Shown: one piece after another, positions 18,157 through 26,397 of the stretch
Layout of the letters: the number at the start of each line of letters is the position of its first letter
Position numbering within the stretch: the first letter of the stretch is position 1
Origin: Butyrivibrio sp.
Lineage (GTDB): Bacteria > Bacillota > Clostridia > Lachnospirales > Lachnospiraceae
DNA: 64,000 nt
Assembly: GCA_015056495.1 (NCBI GenBank)
Contig: SVGC01000013.1
Location: 1 to 64,000 of the forward strand
Reading direction: 5' to 3'
Made by a program: the position numbers and the translations under genes
Notes under the pieces: model-generated
The model's input: only the letters and a program-made list of their open reading frames with translations
What the model was told of the DNA's origin: nothing
The model's database searches: none

Positions 18157-18906
18157 ATGAAAAAGAGAAAAGGATTAGCAACAACAATGAAAAAATTTTT
18201 ATCTTTTGGAATAGTAACTACAATGATTATCGGTATCCTGTCAGGATGCGGAAGCAGCGCTCAGGAAACAGATACGCAAGGTGCTGGTGTCAGTGCTGAT
18301 TCTACTGAAACTTCAGAAAATATTGAGAATGAGAAAGCACTCCAGGATTCAGAAGTGGAGGGTACTCAGGACCAAACTGCGGCGACTGAAACAGGTGCTT
18401 CAGAAACAACAGATGATTCTGAAAAGAAAGTACTTGTAGCATATTATTCTGCATCAGGAAATACAAGAGAAGTTGCGGAATATATTGCATCTGAAACCGG
18501 TGCAGATATGTTTGAACTAGTACCAGAGGAAGTTTACACAGCCGATGATCTTAACTGGACAGACAGAAACAGCAGGGTATCGGTAGAACATGATAATGAG
18601 GATCAGAGAGATATACCGCTTGTGACAGTAACACCGGATGGATTTGATGAATATGATGTTGTTTTCGTGGGATATCCTATCTGGTGGGGAATAGCAGCCT
18701 GGCCTGTAAATGAGTTCATTACATCTAATGATTTCTCGGGCAAAACAGTAATTCCTTTCTGCACATCATCAAGTTCAGGTCTTGGGCAAAGCGGAGAATT
18801 ATTAGAAGAGATGGCCGGAAGCGGAACATGGCAGGAAGGCATGAGATTCCGCTCAGGAGTATCCGAAGAAGATATGACAAACTGGGTAAAAGATTTAGAG
18901 TTTTAA
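18157..18906 (+). CDS. Surface lipoprotein flavodoxin
   Basis: A 249-residue protein, or 239 if translation starts at the ATG 18187. The signal peptide ends in lipobox LSGC, a Ser/Thr/Glu-rich linker follows to about residue 88, then a complete flavodoxin domain: FMN loop YYSASGNTREVAEY, flavin loop GYPIWWGIAAWP, and CTSSSSGLG. Flavodoxins are normally cytosolic carriers; this one should be anchored outside. It directly follows the candidate cytochrome b gene, which suggests a membrane-to-surface electron relay. The second start places the basic KK directly before the hydrophobic core, so 18187 is equally plausible. Confidence 0.87.
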   Translation: MKKRKGLATTMKKFLSFGIVTTMIIGILSGCGSSAQETDTQGAGVSADSTETSENIENEKALQDSEVEGTQDQTAATETGASETTDDSEKKVLVAYYSASGNTREVAEYIASETGADMFELVPEEVYTADDLNWTDRNSRVSVEHDNEDQRDIPLVTVTPDGFDEYDVVFVGYPIWWGIAAWPVNEFITSNDFSGKTVIPFCTSSSSGLGQSGELLEEMAGSGTWQEGMRFRSGVSEEDMTNWVKDLEF

Positions 18907-18942
18907 TTTGACAATATAACATAGTAGAAGGAGAGAAATACA

Positions 18943-20103
18943 ATGAATACATTTAATTATAGTTATGCTGTAAATGTATATTTTGGAGAGGGCGCTGCAG
19001 CAAAAAACATGCCTGCAGAGCTTTCAAAGGTTGGTAAAAATGTGCTCCTTGCCTATGGCGGAGGCTCAATTAAGAAAAACGGCGTTTATGACGAAATGAT
19101 AAAAATCCTTAATGATGCGGGAAAAAACATAGTTGAGTTTACAGGAATCATGTCTAATCCAACCTATGACAAAGTACAGGAAGGAGCAAAGCTTGCAAAG
19201 GATAATAATATAGATTTTATCCTTGCTGTTGGTGGCGGATCTGTAATTGACTGCTGCAAGATAGTATCAGCTCAGGCAAAGCTTTCAGAAGATATCTGGG
19301 AATTTGAGTATTCAAATGGCAAGAGACCTACTGAGTTTATCCCTATGGGAGCAGTTGTCACAGCCTTTGGTACGGGTGCTGAAATGAACAACGGAGCTGT
19401 TATTACAAATACTGAAAAGATGATGAAATCTGCTCTGTGGGGTGCATTCTACAACTTTGCAGTGCTTGATCCTGCATATACTATGTCTATGCCCCTTAAG
19501 CAGGTAATATCAGGTGCGTTCGATTCTCTATCGCATAGTATGGAAACATACATGGGTAGCCCCAGAGATACAAATCTATCTGATGAGATAAATGAGGCTA
19601 CTCAAAGGAATATTATTAGGAATATCCGTGAGACACTAAAAAATCCTAATGATGTTCAGGCCCGCAGTGAACTTATGTGGGCTGCTGCCATGGCAGAAAA
19701 CGGGATACTTAAAATAGGAAAAGCAACAGATTTTCAGTGCCATATGCTTGAACACCAGCTTGGAGCCTATACAGATTGCAACCATGGACAGGGGCTTGCA
19801 GTGCTACATCCTGTTCTTTACAAGCATTATCTTCCTGAGGCAACGCAGCAGTTTGCCCGGCTGGCAACAGAAGTCTGGGGCATTGATCCCAAAGGCAAAT
19901 ATGAGAGTGAATTGGCGGAAGAATTTATTGAGACACTTTCAAGCTTTATAAAGGAAATAGGACTTCCAACTACCTTTGCTGAAATGGGAATAGGAGATGG
20001 CTCTGATTTTGAAGCCATTGCAAAGTCTACAATCAGAACAGGTGGATGCGTTAAAAAGTTTACAGATGAAGAACTCTTAGAAGTGCTAAATGAGTGCAGA
20101 TAA
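18943..20103 (+). CDS. Iron-containing alcohol dehydrogenase, YqhD-like
   Basis: A 386-residue family III (iron-containing) alcohol dehydrogenase. The cofactor motif GGGS lies near 97-100. Metal ligands Asp194, His198, His267 and His281 fall at the same numbers as in E. coli YqhD, an NADPH-dependent reductase of toxic aldehydes. AAGGAGAG precedes the ATG. Last gene of the P4 operon, terminated at 20113-20137. E. coli also places yqhD beside the aldo/keto reductase dkgA under a dedicated regulator (AraC-type YqhC), so pairing of these two enzymes recurs with a different regulator class. Confidence 0.93.
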   Translation: MNTFNYSYAVNVYFGEGAAAKNMPAELSKVGKNVLLAYGGGSIKKNGVYDEMIKILNDAGKNIVEFTGIMSNPTYDKVQEGAKLAKDNNIDFILAVGGGSVIDCCKIVSAQAKLSEDIWEFEYSNGKRPTEFIPMGAVVTAFGTGAEMNNGAVITNTEKMMKSALWGAFYNFAVLDPAYTMSMPLKQVISGAFDSLSHSMETYMGSPRDTNLSDEINEATQRNIIRNIRETLKNPNDVQARSELMWAAAMAENGILKIGKATDFQCHMLEHQLGAYTDCNHGQGLAVLHPVLYKHYLPEATQQFARLATEVWGIDPKGKYESELAEEFIETLSSFIKEIGLPTTFAEMGIGDGSDFEAIAKSTIRTGGCVKKFTDEELLEVLNECR

Positions 20104-20112
20104 GTAATTTAG

Positions 20113-20137
20113 AAATAGGGGCGAAAGCCCCTATTTT
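20113..20137 (+). terminator. Rho-independent terminator ending the P4 operon
   Basis: AAATAGGGGC and GCCCCTATTTT form a 10-bp stem closed by a GAAA tetraloop. Confidence 0.88.
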
Positions 20138-20152
20138 CATGCTTAGAAGCTG

Positions 20153-20219
20153 GTATGCGTATAACGTATAGTGCAATAAATAATCGGCATTGTACATATA
20201 AGATGTACGCTGATAAGAT
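20153..20219 (+). promoter_or_regulatory. Composite operator/promoter P5
   Basis: GTATGC (20153-20158), 7 bases, GTATAG (20166-20171), 14 bases, GGCATTGTAC (20186-20195), ATAT, then TG-A-TAAGAT (20211-20219) 18 bases after TTGTAC. It precedes the longest cassette, 20263-26158. Confidence 0.77.
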
Positions 20220-20262
20220 AACATCAAGAACGGAAACCAACACATAAACGGAGGTAATAGCA

Positions 20263-21102
20263 ATGAAATATCGTACTTTAAATAATGGAATCAAAATGCC
20301 AATGGCAGGAATCGGAGTTTTTATGCTCACACCGAACCAGGCAGAAGCAGCAGTTGAGAGCGCACTTAAGAGTGGTGTACGTCTGGTTGATACAGCAAAC
20401 GGATATATGAATGAGAGCGCAACAGGAAGAGGAATCAAAAAGAGCGGTGTTAGTAGAGAGGATATTTTCCTTGTAACAAAGCTCTGGCCAACAGTTTACG
20501 AAAAAGAAACAGCAATAGAAGAGACTTTAAAGAGACTTGACACAGACTACATTGATCTTCTTTTCCTTCATCAGCCTACTGATAACTGGAGAGAGGGTTA
20601 TAAGAACATCGAGAAGGCTTATAAGGAAGGCAAGGTTAAGGCAATAGGTCTTTCAAACTTCCCGGATGATCTTCTTTTAGAAGCAATCGATACCATGGAG
20701 ATCAAACCACAGGTAGTGCAGGTTGAGGCACATCCTTATTTCCCACAGACAGAGCTTAAGAAAATCCTTTCAAAATATGACATGGGGCTTATGGCATGGT
20801 ATCCACTTGGGCATGGAGATAAGAACCTTGTAAATGAGGCAGTATTTACTGAGCTTGCTGACAAGTATGGTAAGTCAAATGCCCAGATTATCTTAAGGTG
20901 GCACGTTCAGTCAGGAAATGTTGTAATTCCCGGATCAAAGAATCCTGACCACATCAGAGACAACTTCGACATCTTTGATTTTGAGCTCACAGACGAAGAT
21001 ATGAAGAAGATTGAGTCAGTAAACAAGAATACCCGCTACTATACAGCAACACCTGAGCTCATCGCACAGTATGCAAAGATGGAACTTAAAGAAGATATTT
21101 GA
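20263..21102 (+). CDS. Aldo/keto reductase (AKR5-like)
   Basis: A 279-residue cytosolic reductase. The tetrad is Asp43, Tyr48, Lys73 and His103, and the NADPH-binding segment is VIPGSKNPDHIRDN. It is close to the barrel of the exported reductase at 8428-9585: both share AWYPLGHGD or CWYPIGHAD and the IFDFEL tail. The two therefore probably arose by duplication, with only one copy gaining a lipoprotein leader. The ribosome site GGAGG lies upstream. First gene of the P5 cassette. Confidence 0.93.
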   Translation: MKYRTLNNGIKMPMAGIGVFMLTPNQAEAAVESALKSGVRLVDTANGYMNESATGRGIKKSGVSREDIFLVTKLWPTVYEKETAIEETLKRLDTDYIDLLFLHQPTDNWREGYKNIEKAYKEGKVKAIGLSNFPDDLLLEAIDTMEIKPQVVQVEAHPYFPQTELKKILSKYDMGLMAWYPLGHGDKNLVNEAVFTELADKYGKSNAQIILRWHVQSGNVVIPGSKNPDHIRDNFDIFDFELTDEDMKKIESVNKNTRYYTATPELIAQYAKMELKEDI

Positions 21103-21145
21103 CAATAATTCATAACAGTTACGACATTAAGAAACGGAAGATGAT

Positions 21146-22003
21146 ATGAATACATTCACATTGAACAATGGAATAGAAATGCCGGTTATTGGATACGGGA
21201 CCTTTACTTTGGAACCTGCGGATTGCGAAGAGCTTGTCGCAAGGGCTCTGCATGGCGGCTACAGACTTATAGATACAGCGAATATGTACAAGAATGAAAA
21301 AGCTGTAGGAAGGGCAATCAGAAAATCCAAGGTAAAAAGAGAGGAAATCTTTATAACTACAAAGCTTTGGCCCACAAGCTTTCCATATGAGAAAGCGGGT
21401 AAAGAAATTGATGAAACTCTAAAGCGCCTTGGCACAGACCACATAGATCTTCTTCTTTTGCATCAGGAAGTGGGCGATGTGGAGGGTGCATGGAGAGCCT
21501 GTGAAGAAGCTCTGCAAAGTGGAAAGGTAAGAGCTATCGGAGTGTCTAACTTCAGCAGAGAAAGCATGGAAAAGCTCTTGTCATACGCAAAGGTTAAGCC
21601 TTCTGTTGTTCAGAATGAATGTCATCCGTATCTTCAGGAGAAAGACTTCAGAGAGTACCTGACAAAGAATGATATAAGGCTTATGTCCTGGTATCCTCTT
21701 GGCCATGGCGATCTCTCGCTCATCATGAATCCGTCATTTGAAGAAATCGGAGCAAAATACAACAAAACAAACGCTCAGGTAATTCTAAGGTGGCATATCC
21801 AGTCCGGGATAATACCTATCCCATCCACAAGAGATATGGTGCACCTTAGAGACAACGTAGATATTTTTGATTTTGAACTTTCTGATGAGGATATGAAGAG
21901 GATAGCCGATATCAACCGGGATAAAAGATATTTTAAAATGCCAATGTTTGTAAAACAGATAGCATTTACAAGAGGAAACATAGATTTTAACGATCAGGTA
22001 TGA
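21146..22003 (+). CDS. Aldo/keto reductase (AKR5-like)
   Basis: A 285-residue paralogue of the preceding gene. The tetrad is Asp43, Tyr48, Lys73 and His106, and the NADPH segment is PIPSTRDMVHLRDN. A basic C-terminal tail (MFVKQIAFTRGN) differs from the neighbour. It begins 43 bases after the previous stop with only a weak GGAAG ribosome site. A stub of a flavodoxin gene follows. Confidence 0.92.
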   Translation: MNTFTLNNGIEMPVIGYGTFTLEPADCEELVARALHGGYRLIDTANMYKNEKAVGRAIRKSKVKREEIFITTKLWPTSFPYEKAGKEIDETLKRLGTDHIDLLLLHQEVGDVEGAWRACEEALQSGKVRAIGVSNFSRESMEKLLSYAKVKPSVVQNECHPYLQEKDFREYLTKNDIRLMSWYPLGHGDLSLIMNPSFEEIGAKYNKTNAQVILRWHIQSGIIPIPSTRDMVHLRDNVDIFDFELSDEDMKRIADINRDKRYFKMPMFVKQIAFTRGNIDFNDQV

Positions 22004-22018
22004 GAAGAAGGAGAAGAG

Positions 22019-22081
22019 ATGAGCACAGCAGAGTCAAGACCTAAAGCTCAGGTAAAAGCATGGCTTGAAAGCCTTGGCTGA
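22019..22081 (+). pseudogene. Flavodoxin C-terminal remnant (20 codons)
   Basis: After AAGGAGAAG an ATG opens a 20-residue frame reading MSTAESRPKAQ then VKAWLESLG. The last part resembles the C-terminal helix of the cargo flavodoxins (VKKWLEKLGF at 15349, IKWLNGLDLD at 22872). It is probably a leftover tail from loss or replacement of a flavodoxin gene, still preceded by a usable ribosome site. Confidence 0.55.
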
Positions 22082-22101
22082 TTGCAACGGAGGACTAACA
22101 C

Positions 22102-22872
22102 ATGCTTAAGAATAATATCAAATATGTGGCAGGAATGTTGCTGGCTACAGTATTTTTATCCGCCTGCGGAAGCAGTGAAAATGATGTGGCTTCCAGTTCG
22201 GGAACCACAGTTTCGGGTGCTATAGATACTTCGGTCTCAGACGCAGATGCCTCTGAGACCACGGAAGAGTCACAGAAAATAGTGAGCGATTTGGATGCTG
22301 AAGACAGTGTATCTGAAGACGCAGACAAAGATAGTAATGACACTTTAGTGATTTACTTCAGCGCCAACAATCTAAATGATGTTGATGCAGTTAGTTCAGC
22401 AACTCCCATGGTGGGTGAGGAGTCCGCTGTAGAGTGGATGGCGAACATTATACATGATGAGGTCGGTGGCAATCTGGTTCAAATAGTTCCGTCAGAAGAC
22501 TATCCACTTGAATATGATGCTACTGCTGATCTTGCGAAGACTGAAGCAGATAGTGAAGCTAGACCGGCATTTAACAATCTTGGTATTGATCCTACATCCT
22601 ACTCAAGAGTCTTTATCGGATATCCGATTTGGTGGTACAGAATGCCGATGATAATGGAGACATTTTTTGATACCTATGATTTTGACGGAGTGACTATCAT
22701 TCCGTTTAATACGCATCTTGGAAGTCGCAATGGCGGAACCTATGACATGATAAGGGACAGAGAGCCCGGGGCTACGGTTTTGGAAGGGATCCCTATAAGT
22801 GGAAGTGATGTAGGAAAAGATTCATCGAAGGAAGATATTATAAAGTGGCTGAATGGCTTGGACCTGGACTAG
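22102..22872 (+). CDS. Surface lipoprotein flavodoxin (second)
   Basis: A 256-residue lipoprotein with lipobox LSAC (Cys21) and an acidic Ser/Asp/Glu linker to about residue 75. A flavodoxin domain follows with flavin loop GYPIWWYRMP and THLGSRNGGT. The FMN phosphate loop is atypical: after IYFSANN there is an insertion (LNDVDAVSSATPM) where flavodoxins have a short Gly/Thr loop, so FMN binding may be altered. The ribosome site CGGAGG lies upstream. Its 3' end overlaps the next hydrolase frame by 28 bases. Confidence 0.85.
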   Translation: MLKNNIKYVAGMLLATVFLSACGSSENDVASSSGTTVSGAIDTSVSDADASETTEESQKIVSDLDAEDSVSEDADKDSNDTLVIYFSANNLNDVDAVSSATPMVGEESAVEWMANIIHDEVGGNLVQIVPSEDYPLEYDATADLAKTEADSEARPAFNNLGIDPTSYSRVFIGYPIWWYRMPMIMETFFDTYDFDGVTIIPFNTHLGSRNGGTYDMIRDREPGATVLEGIPISGSDVGKDSSKEDIIKWLNGLDLD

Positions 22873-23615
22873 CAAGACCCGTATCGGATGAAATTACGGT
22901 TGGTGAGAGCACCATGAGAGGCTTTATAAATGACAACGTATACCATTCGTCCGAATACGGAGACATCCATTATTCTAGCTATATTCCAGAGACTTATGAT
23001 GGCAGCAAGCCCTATGCACTTTTTGTTACACTTCCCGGATGGGAGGGACTATATTTTCAGGGTGCCGGAGCCAACATGGTAGAAGATTTTGGTGTGGAAG
23101 CGATACGATATAACGATGAGATGATTGTAATTTCCACACAGTTAAATGACTGGGGAGAAACATCGGCGAATCAAGCGATTGCGCTGACGGAATATTTTCT
23201 TGCCCACTATAACATTGATTCCTCAAAAGTGTACCTTCATGGTTATTCCGGCGGAGGAGAAACAGGGTCCCTTGTAATGGAAAAACGACCTGATTTATAT
23301 ACCGCTTTTCTATGCTGTGCAACGCAATGGGATGGTGATATGGACAAACTGGTAAAAGCAGGAACTCCTGTGTACATGGCTGTTGGAGAAAATGACAGTT
23401 ACTATGGATCAAAACCGCTAAAAGATGCATATGGCAAGCTTTATGAGTTGTACAAAGCGGAGGGCTATAGCGAGAGTGAGATAGACAAGATTCTGGTTTT
23501 GGATATAAAAGACCAAAAATATTTTTCGGACAGAGGTTTTACAGATCAGCATGGTGGCGGACAGGCATTTGCAAAAGATGAAGCTATTATGGGATGGCTG
23601 TTTGGTGAACATTGA
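22845..23615 (+). CDS. Alpha/beta hydrolase, apparently lacking its export signal
   Basis: A 256-codon frame encoding a prolyl-oligopeptidase/esterase-like hydrolase with nucleophile elbow HGYSGGGE and a C-terminal catalytic His region (TDQHGGGQAFA). The frame starts with GTG inside the flavodoxin gene; the next in-frame start is ATG 22914 after a weak GGTGAG. Residues between them (PVSDEITVGEST) read like real protein of this family rather than leader sequence, so the original 5' end was probably longer and carried a signal peptide that was lost in a rearrangement. Either start leaves a cytosolic enzyme. Substrate unknown. Confidence 0.75.
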   Translation: MAEWLGPGLARPVSDEITVGESTMRGFINDNVYHSSEYGDIHYSSYIPETYDGSKPYALFVTLPGWEGLYFQGAGANMVEDFGVEAIRYNDEMIVISTQLNDWGETSANQAIALTEYFLAHYNIDSSKVYLHGYSGGGETGSLVMEKRPDLYTAFLCCATQWDGDMDKLVKAGTPVYMAVGENDSYYGSKPLKDAYGKLYELYKAEGYSESEIDKILVLDIKDQKYFSDRGFTDQHGGGQAFAKDEAIMGWLFGEH

Positions 23616-23675
23616 AGAAAAACAGTGCTAAGTAAATTAGTATTGATTGAATCATTGTTGGAGAAGTAATTCAAT

Positions 23676-25661
23676 ATGAAGACTAAGTTTTTACCACTCC
23701 TAATTACATACGTTTTTCTTTGTATGCTTTCAGCCTGCGGTGAAGAGCAAAATGCTCCGGCAGAGAAAGCTGTGGCGGATAATGAAGCCCAAGAGTCATC
23801 AGACGCTAAAAGCACGCAGGATGAGGAATCAAATATGAATGAGATAGTATCTGCAATTTCACAGACCGGATGGACTGATGCTGTTCCAACATCATATCGC
23901 AGTGCTGCATCAAAGCAGGGAAGTATAACTCAAATAGAATATGCTTCCAAAGACTATGTGAATGACAGTTCACCTATAACAAAGACTGCATACGTCTACA
24001 CTCCATATGGATATGATGAAAAAGATAGCGAAACGAAATATGACATCATATATCTGATGCACGGTTGGGGCGGACATGCAGGGGAGTACTTTGAGTACAC
24101 CAAAGATCTTTTTGACAATCTGATTGAGAATGGGGACATCCCTCCTGTAATAATTGTTTCGCCAACATTTTATAATGCAAACAGTGACACAGGATTTGGC
24201 GGTTCTGTAAGTGAGTTTCACCAGTTCCATCTTGATTTTGAAGAAAACCTGATGCCCGTTGTAGAAGGGCGTTTTCACACATATGCAGAGAGCACAAGTG
24301 ATGAAGATCTGAAAGCTTCACGGGATCATCGGATATTTGGAGGCTTTTCACTGGGCTCGGTTACTACATGGCTTGAGTTCTGTTATGACTATGATTATAT
24401 AAAATACTTCATTCCTATGAGCGGGTCCAGTTGGTATTACGGCGGCTATGGAGATTTTCAGATTGAAAGAAATGTAGATTTCATAGAGCAGCTTGTAAAG
24501 GACAATGAGCTGGACGAAAGAGGATACTTTATATATCATGCTGTCGGCACAAATGACGCGGTAAAGAGTCAGTCGATAGATATGGCTGATGAGATGTTAT
24601 CACGAGAGATATTTACTCCTGATCATTATGTCTTTTACCAGAAGGATGGAGGCTACCATGATTTTAATGCGGTAGAGGAATACCTGTATAATGCACTTCC
24701 TGTCATTTTTGATAAAATTAGCCAAGATGGGGAGAGTGATAATGCGGTCAGAATGGAAAAAGAGATTACGCAGACAGGGATAACTGAGTACTATACAAGA
24801 AATACCTTAATATCTGAGGTACAAAGCGATCCGGCTTTTGGCAATTATGGGAGGCTGATTTTTCCAGTAGACAGTGGATATATGGGTGGAAGCACTTTGG
24901 GAAATCTTTCTCTTGCTTGGTACAACTACATTGATCCTGATAAAACAGTAGAAATTTGTAATTACATGAAGACCCAGGCGGAAAATGGAAACACCTTTTT
25001 TTATGATATATATACAGATGAAGAAAAGAAGGCTGATCCGGAAAAGGCAGATACCGGATTATTCTTTTTTAAAGGAAATCCCGGCGCCAAGTTTGCTGTC
25101 GTAAATGCGGGCGGTGGGTTTGCCTATGTTGGTGCGATGCATGACAGTTTTCCTCATGCCTTGGAACTTTCAAAAATGGGATATAATGCATTTGCTTTGA
25201 TTTATCGTCCCGGAGCTCAGACTGCCTGTGAAGATCTGGCCAGAGCAATTACATTTATCTTTGAACATGCTGAAGAACTGGAAGTCGATACATCCGACTA
25301 TTCCCTATGGGGAGGTTCTGCTGGGGCAAGAATGGCAGCGTGGCTCGGCAGCTACGGCACAGAAAGTTTCGGAGAAGATGCTTACCCACGTCCGGCGGCT
25401 GTATTTGTCAATTATACCGGGCTTTCAGAAGTATATGGCAATGAATCACCAACCTACAGCGCTGTCGGGACAAGTGACGGTATCGCTTCCTACAGGACGA
25501 TGGAACGGCGTATCAATGCTATTCGGGCAAACGGCACGGATGCAGAGATTGAAGTCTTTAATGGCCTGTCCCACGGCTTTGGGATTGGCACAGGCACCGT
25601 TGCGGAGGGCTGGATCGACCGCGCAGTGGAGTTCTGGGAACGCAATATGAAAAACGATTAA
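23676..25661 (+). CDS. Lipoprotein with two fused esterase domains
   Basis: A 661-residue surface lipoprotein (lipobox LSAC, Cys21). Residues 75-350 form an esterase D/feruloyl esterase-like domain with nucleophile elbow GGFSLG (Ser225) and likely Asp/His in GTNDAV and GYHDF. Residues 362-660 form a second, unrelated alpha/beta hydrolase (BD-FAE/HSL type) with GGSAG (Ser548), Asp601 and His633. Both triads look complete. Paired esterase domains suit removal of two kinds of ester substituent from plant polysaccharide, but this is inference. The final 300 bases look G/C-richer than the rest, which hints at a recombined 3' end. Confidence 0.86.
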   Translation: MKTKFLPLLITYVFLCMLSACGEEQNAPAEKAVADNEAQESSDAKSTQDEESNMNEIVSAISQTGWTDAVPTSYRSAASKQGSITQIEYASKDYVNDSSPITKTAYVYTPYGYDEKDSETKYDIIYLMHGWGGHAGEYFEYTKDLFDNLIENGDIPPVIIVSPTFYNANSDTGFGGSVSEFHQFHLDFEENLMPVVEGRFHTYAESTSDEDLKASRDHRIFGGFSLGSVTTWLEFCYDYDYIKYFIPMSGSSWYYGGYGDFQIERNVDFIEQLVKDNELDERGYFIYHAVGTNDAVKSQSIDMADEMLSREIFTPDHYVFYQKDGGYHDFNAVEEYLYNALPVIFDKISQDGESDNAVRMEKEITQTGITEYYTRNTLISEVQSDPAFGNYGRLIFPVDSGYMGGSTLGNLSLAWYNYIDPDKTVEICNYMKTQAENGNTFFYDIYTDEEKKADPEKADTGLFFFKGNPGAKFAVVNAGGGFAYVGAMHDSFPHALELSKMGYNAFALIYRPGAQTACEDLARAITFIFEHAEELEVDTSDYSLWGGSAGARMAAWLGSYGTESFGEDAYPRPAAVFVNYTGLSEVYGNESPTYSAVGTSDGIASYRTMERRINAIRANGTDAEIEVFNGLSHGFGIGTGTVAEGWIDRAVEFWERNMKND

Positions 25662-25711
25662 CTTTTGAAGACTGACGACAGGAAATTGATGAGAGAAAGG
25701 CGGAATAAAAA

Positions 25712-26158
25712 ATGAGCATTTTATTTGTGAACGGTAGTCCTAACAAAAGTGGAAATACGGCAAAGCTGGCAAAAGAGCTTCTTGCCGGAAAAGAGTATGA
25801 AACTTTGAACCTGATTGACTATAAGATTTATGCCTATGGGCAGGAATACACCGATGATCAGTTTGATGAGGTCATAGCCGCAATCCGCAAGGCAGATACC
25901 GTTGTAATGGGTTCCCCGTTATACTGGCATAACATTTGCGGCCTGATGAGGAATTTTCTTGATCGCTGCTACGGACCAATCGGACAGGGCGAGTTCAGTG
26001 GTAAGAAACTATATTTCATTATGCAGGGTGCTTCTCCGGAGAAATGGCAGTTGGAAGCATGTGATTTTACAATGTCACGTTTTGCTGGACTATATGGTTT
26101 TGAGTATAAGGGGATGATTACGGATTCTAAAGAAGCTAAGAACATTAGAATGGAATAG
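25712..26158 (+). CDS. NAD(P)H-dependent FMN reductase, C-terminally shortened
   Basis: A 148-residue NADPH-dependent FMN reductase/flavodoxin-like fold protein. The FMN phosphate loop is GSPNKSGNTAKLA near residues 8-20, and the flavin loop is GSPLYWHNICGLMRNFLDR. It ends at TAG 26156-26158, but the same frame continues for eight sense codons (VLELMKER) to TAA 26183-26185. A single base change of a Gln or other codon to TAG probably cut off the last helix turn. The enzyme core is intact. Last gene of the P5 cassette, before a terminator at 26193. Confidence 0.85.
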   Translation: MSILFVNGSPNKSGNTAKLAKELLAGKEYETLNLIDYKIYAYGQEYTDDQFDEVIAAIRKADTVVMGSPLYWHNICGLMRNFLDRCYGPIGQGEFSGKKLYFIMQGASPEKWQLEACDFTMSRFAGLYGFEYKGMITDSKEAKNIRME

Positions 26159-26192
26159 GTTTTGGAACTGATGAAAGAGCGTTAAGGCACAG

Positions 26193-26230
26193 GGCGTATA
26201 AACTATATGGTTTATGCGTCTTTTTCTTTT
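26193..26230 (+). terminator. Rho-independent terminator closing the cargo
   Basis: GGCGTATAAAC (26193-26203) pairs with GTTTATGCGTC (26210-26220), an 11-bp stem with two G-T pairs, followed by TTTTTCTTTT. It separates cargo from the conjugation module. Confidence 0.8.
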
Positions 26231-26234
26231 ACTC

Positions 26235-26259
26235 AAAAGTACAACTTCATCGTACTTTT
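26235..26259 (+). promoter_or_regulatory. 8-bp inverted repeat upstream of the XRE gene
   Basis: AAAAGTAC (26235-26242) and GTACTTTT (26252-26259) are separated by nine bases, about 140 bases upstream of the XRE regulator. It could be a dimeric repressor site. The remaining bases to 26397 are A/T-rich and show no gene. Confidence 0.4.
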
Positions 26260-26397
26260 ATCTTCATAAGTCCAATTTTTGGTAAGACAAATAAGTGGTA
26301 GTATTCTAATTTAAGGCTGTTTTTAAGATTTTATACTGTGCAGAGAAAAATGGTATTATTGTAATTGATATAAAAAAACATATGGTAGGTAATTTAA

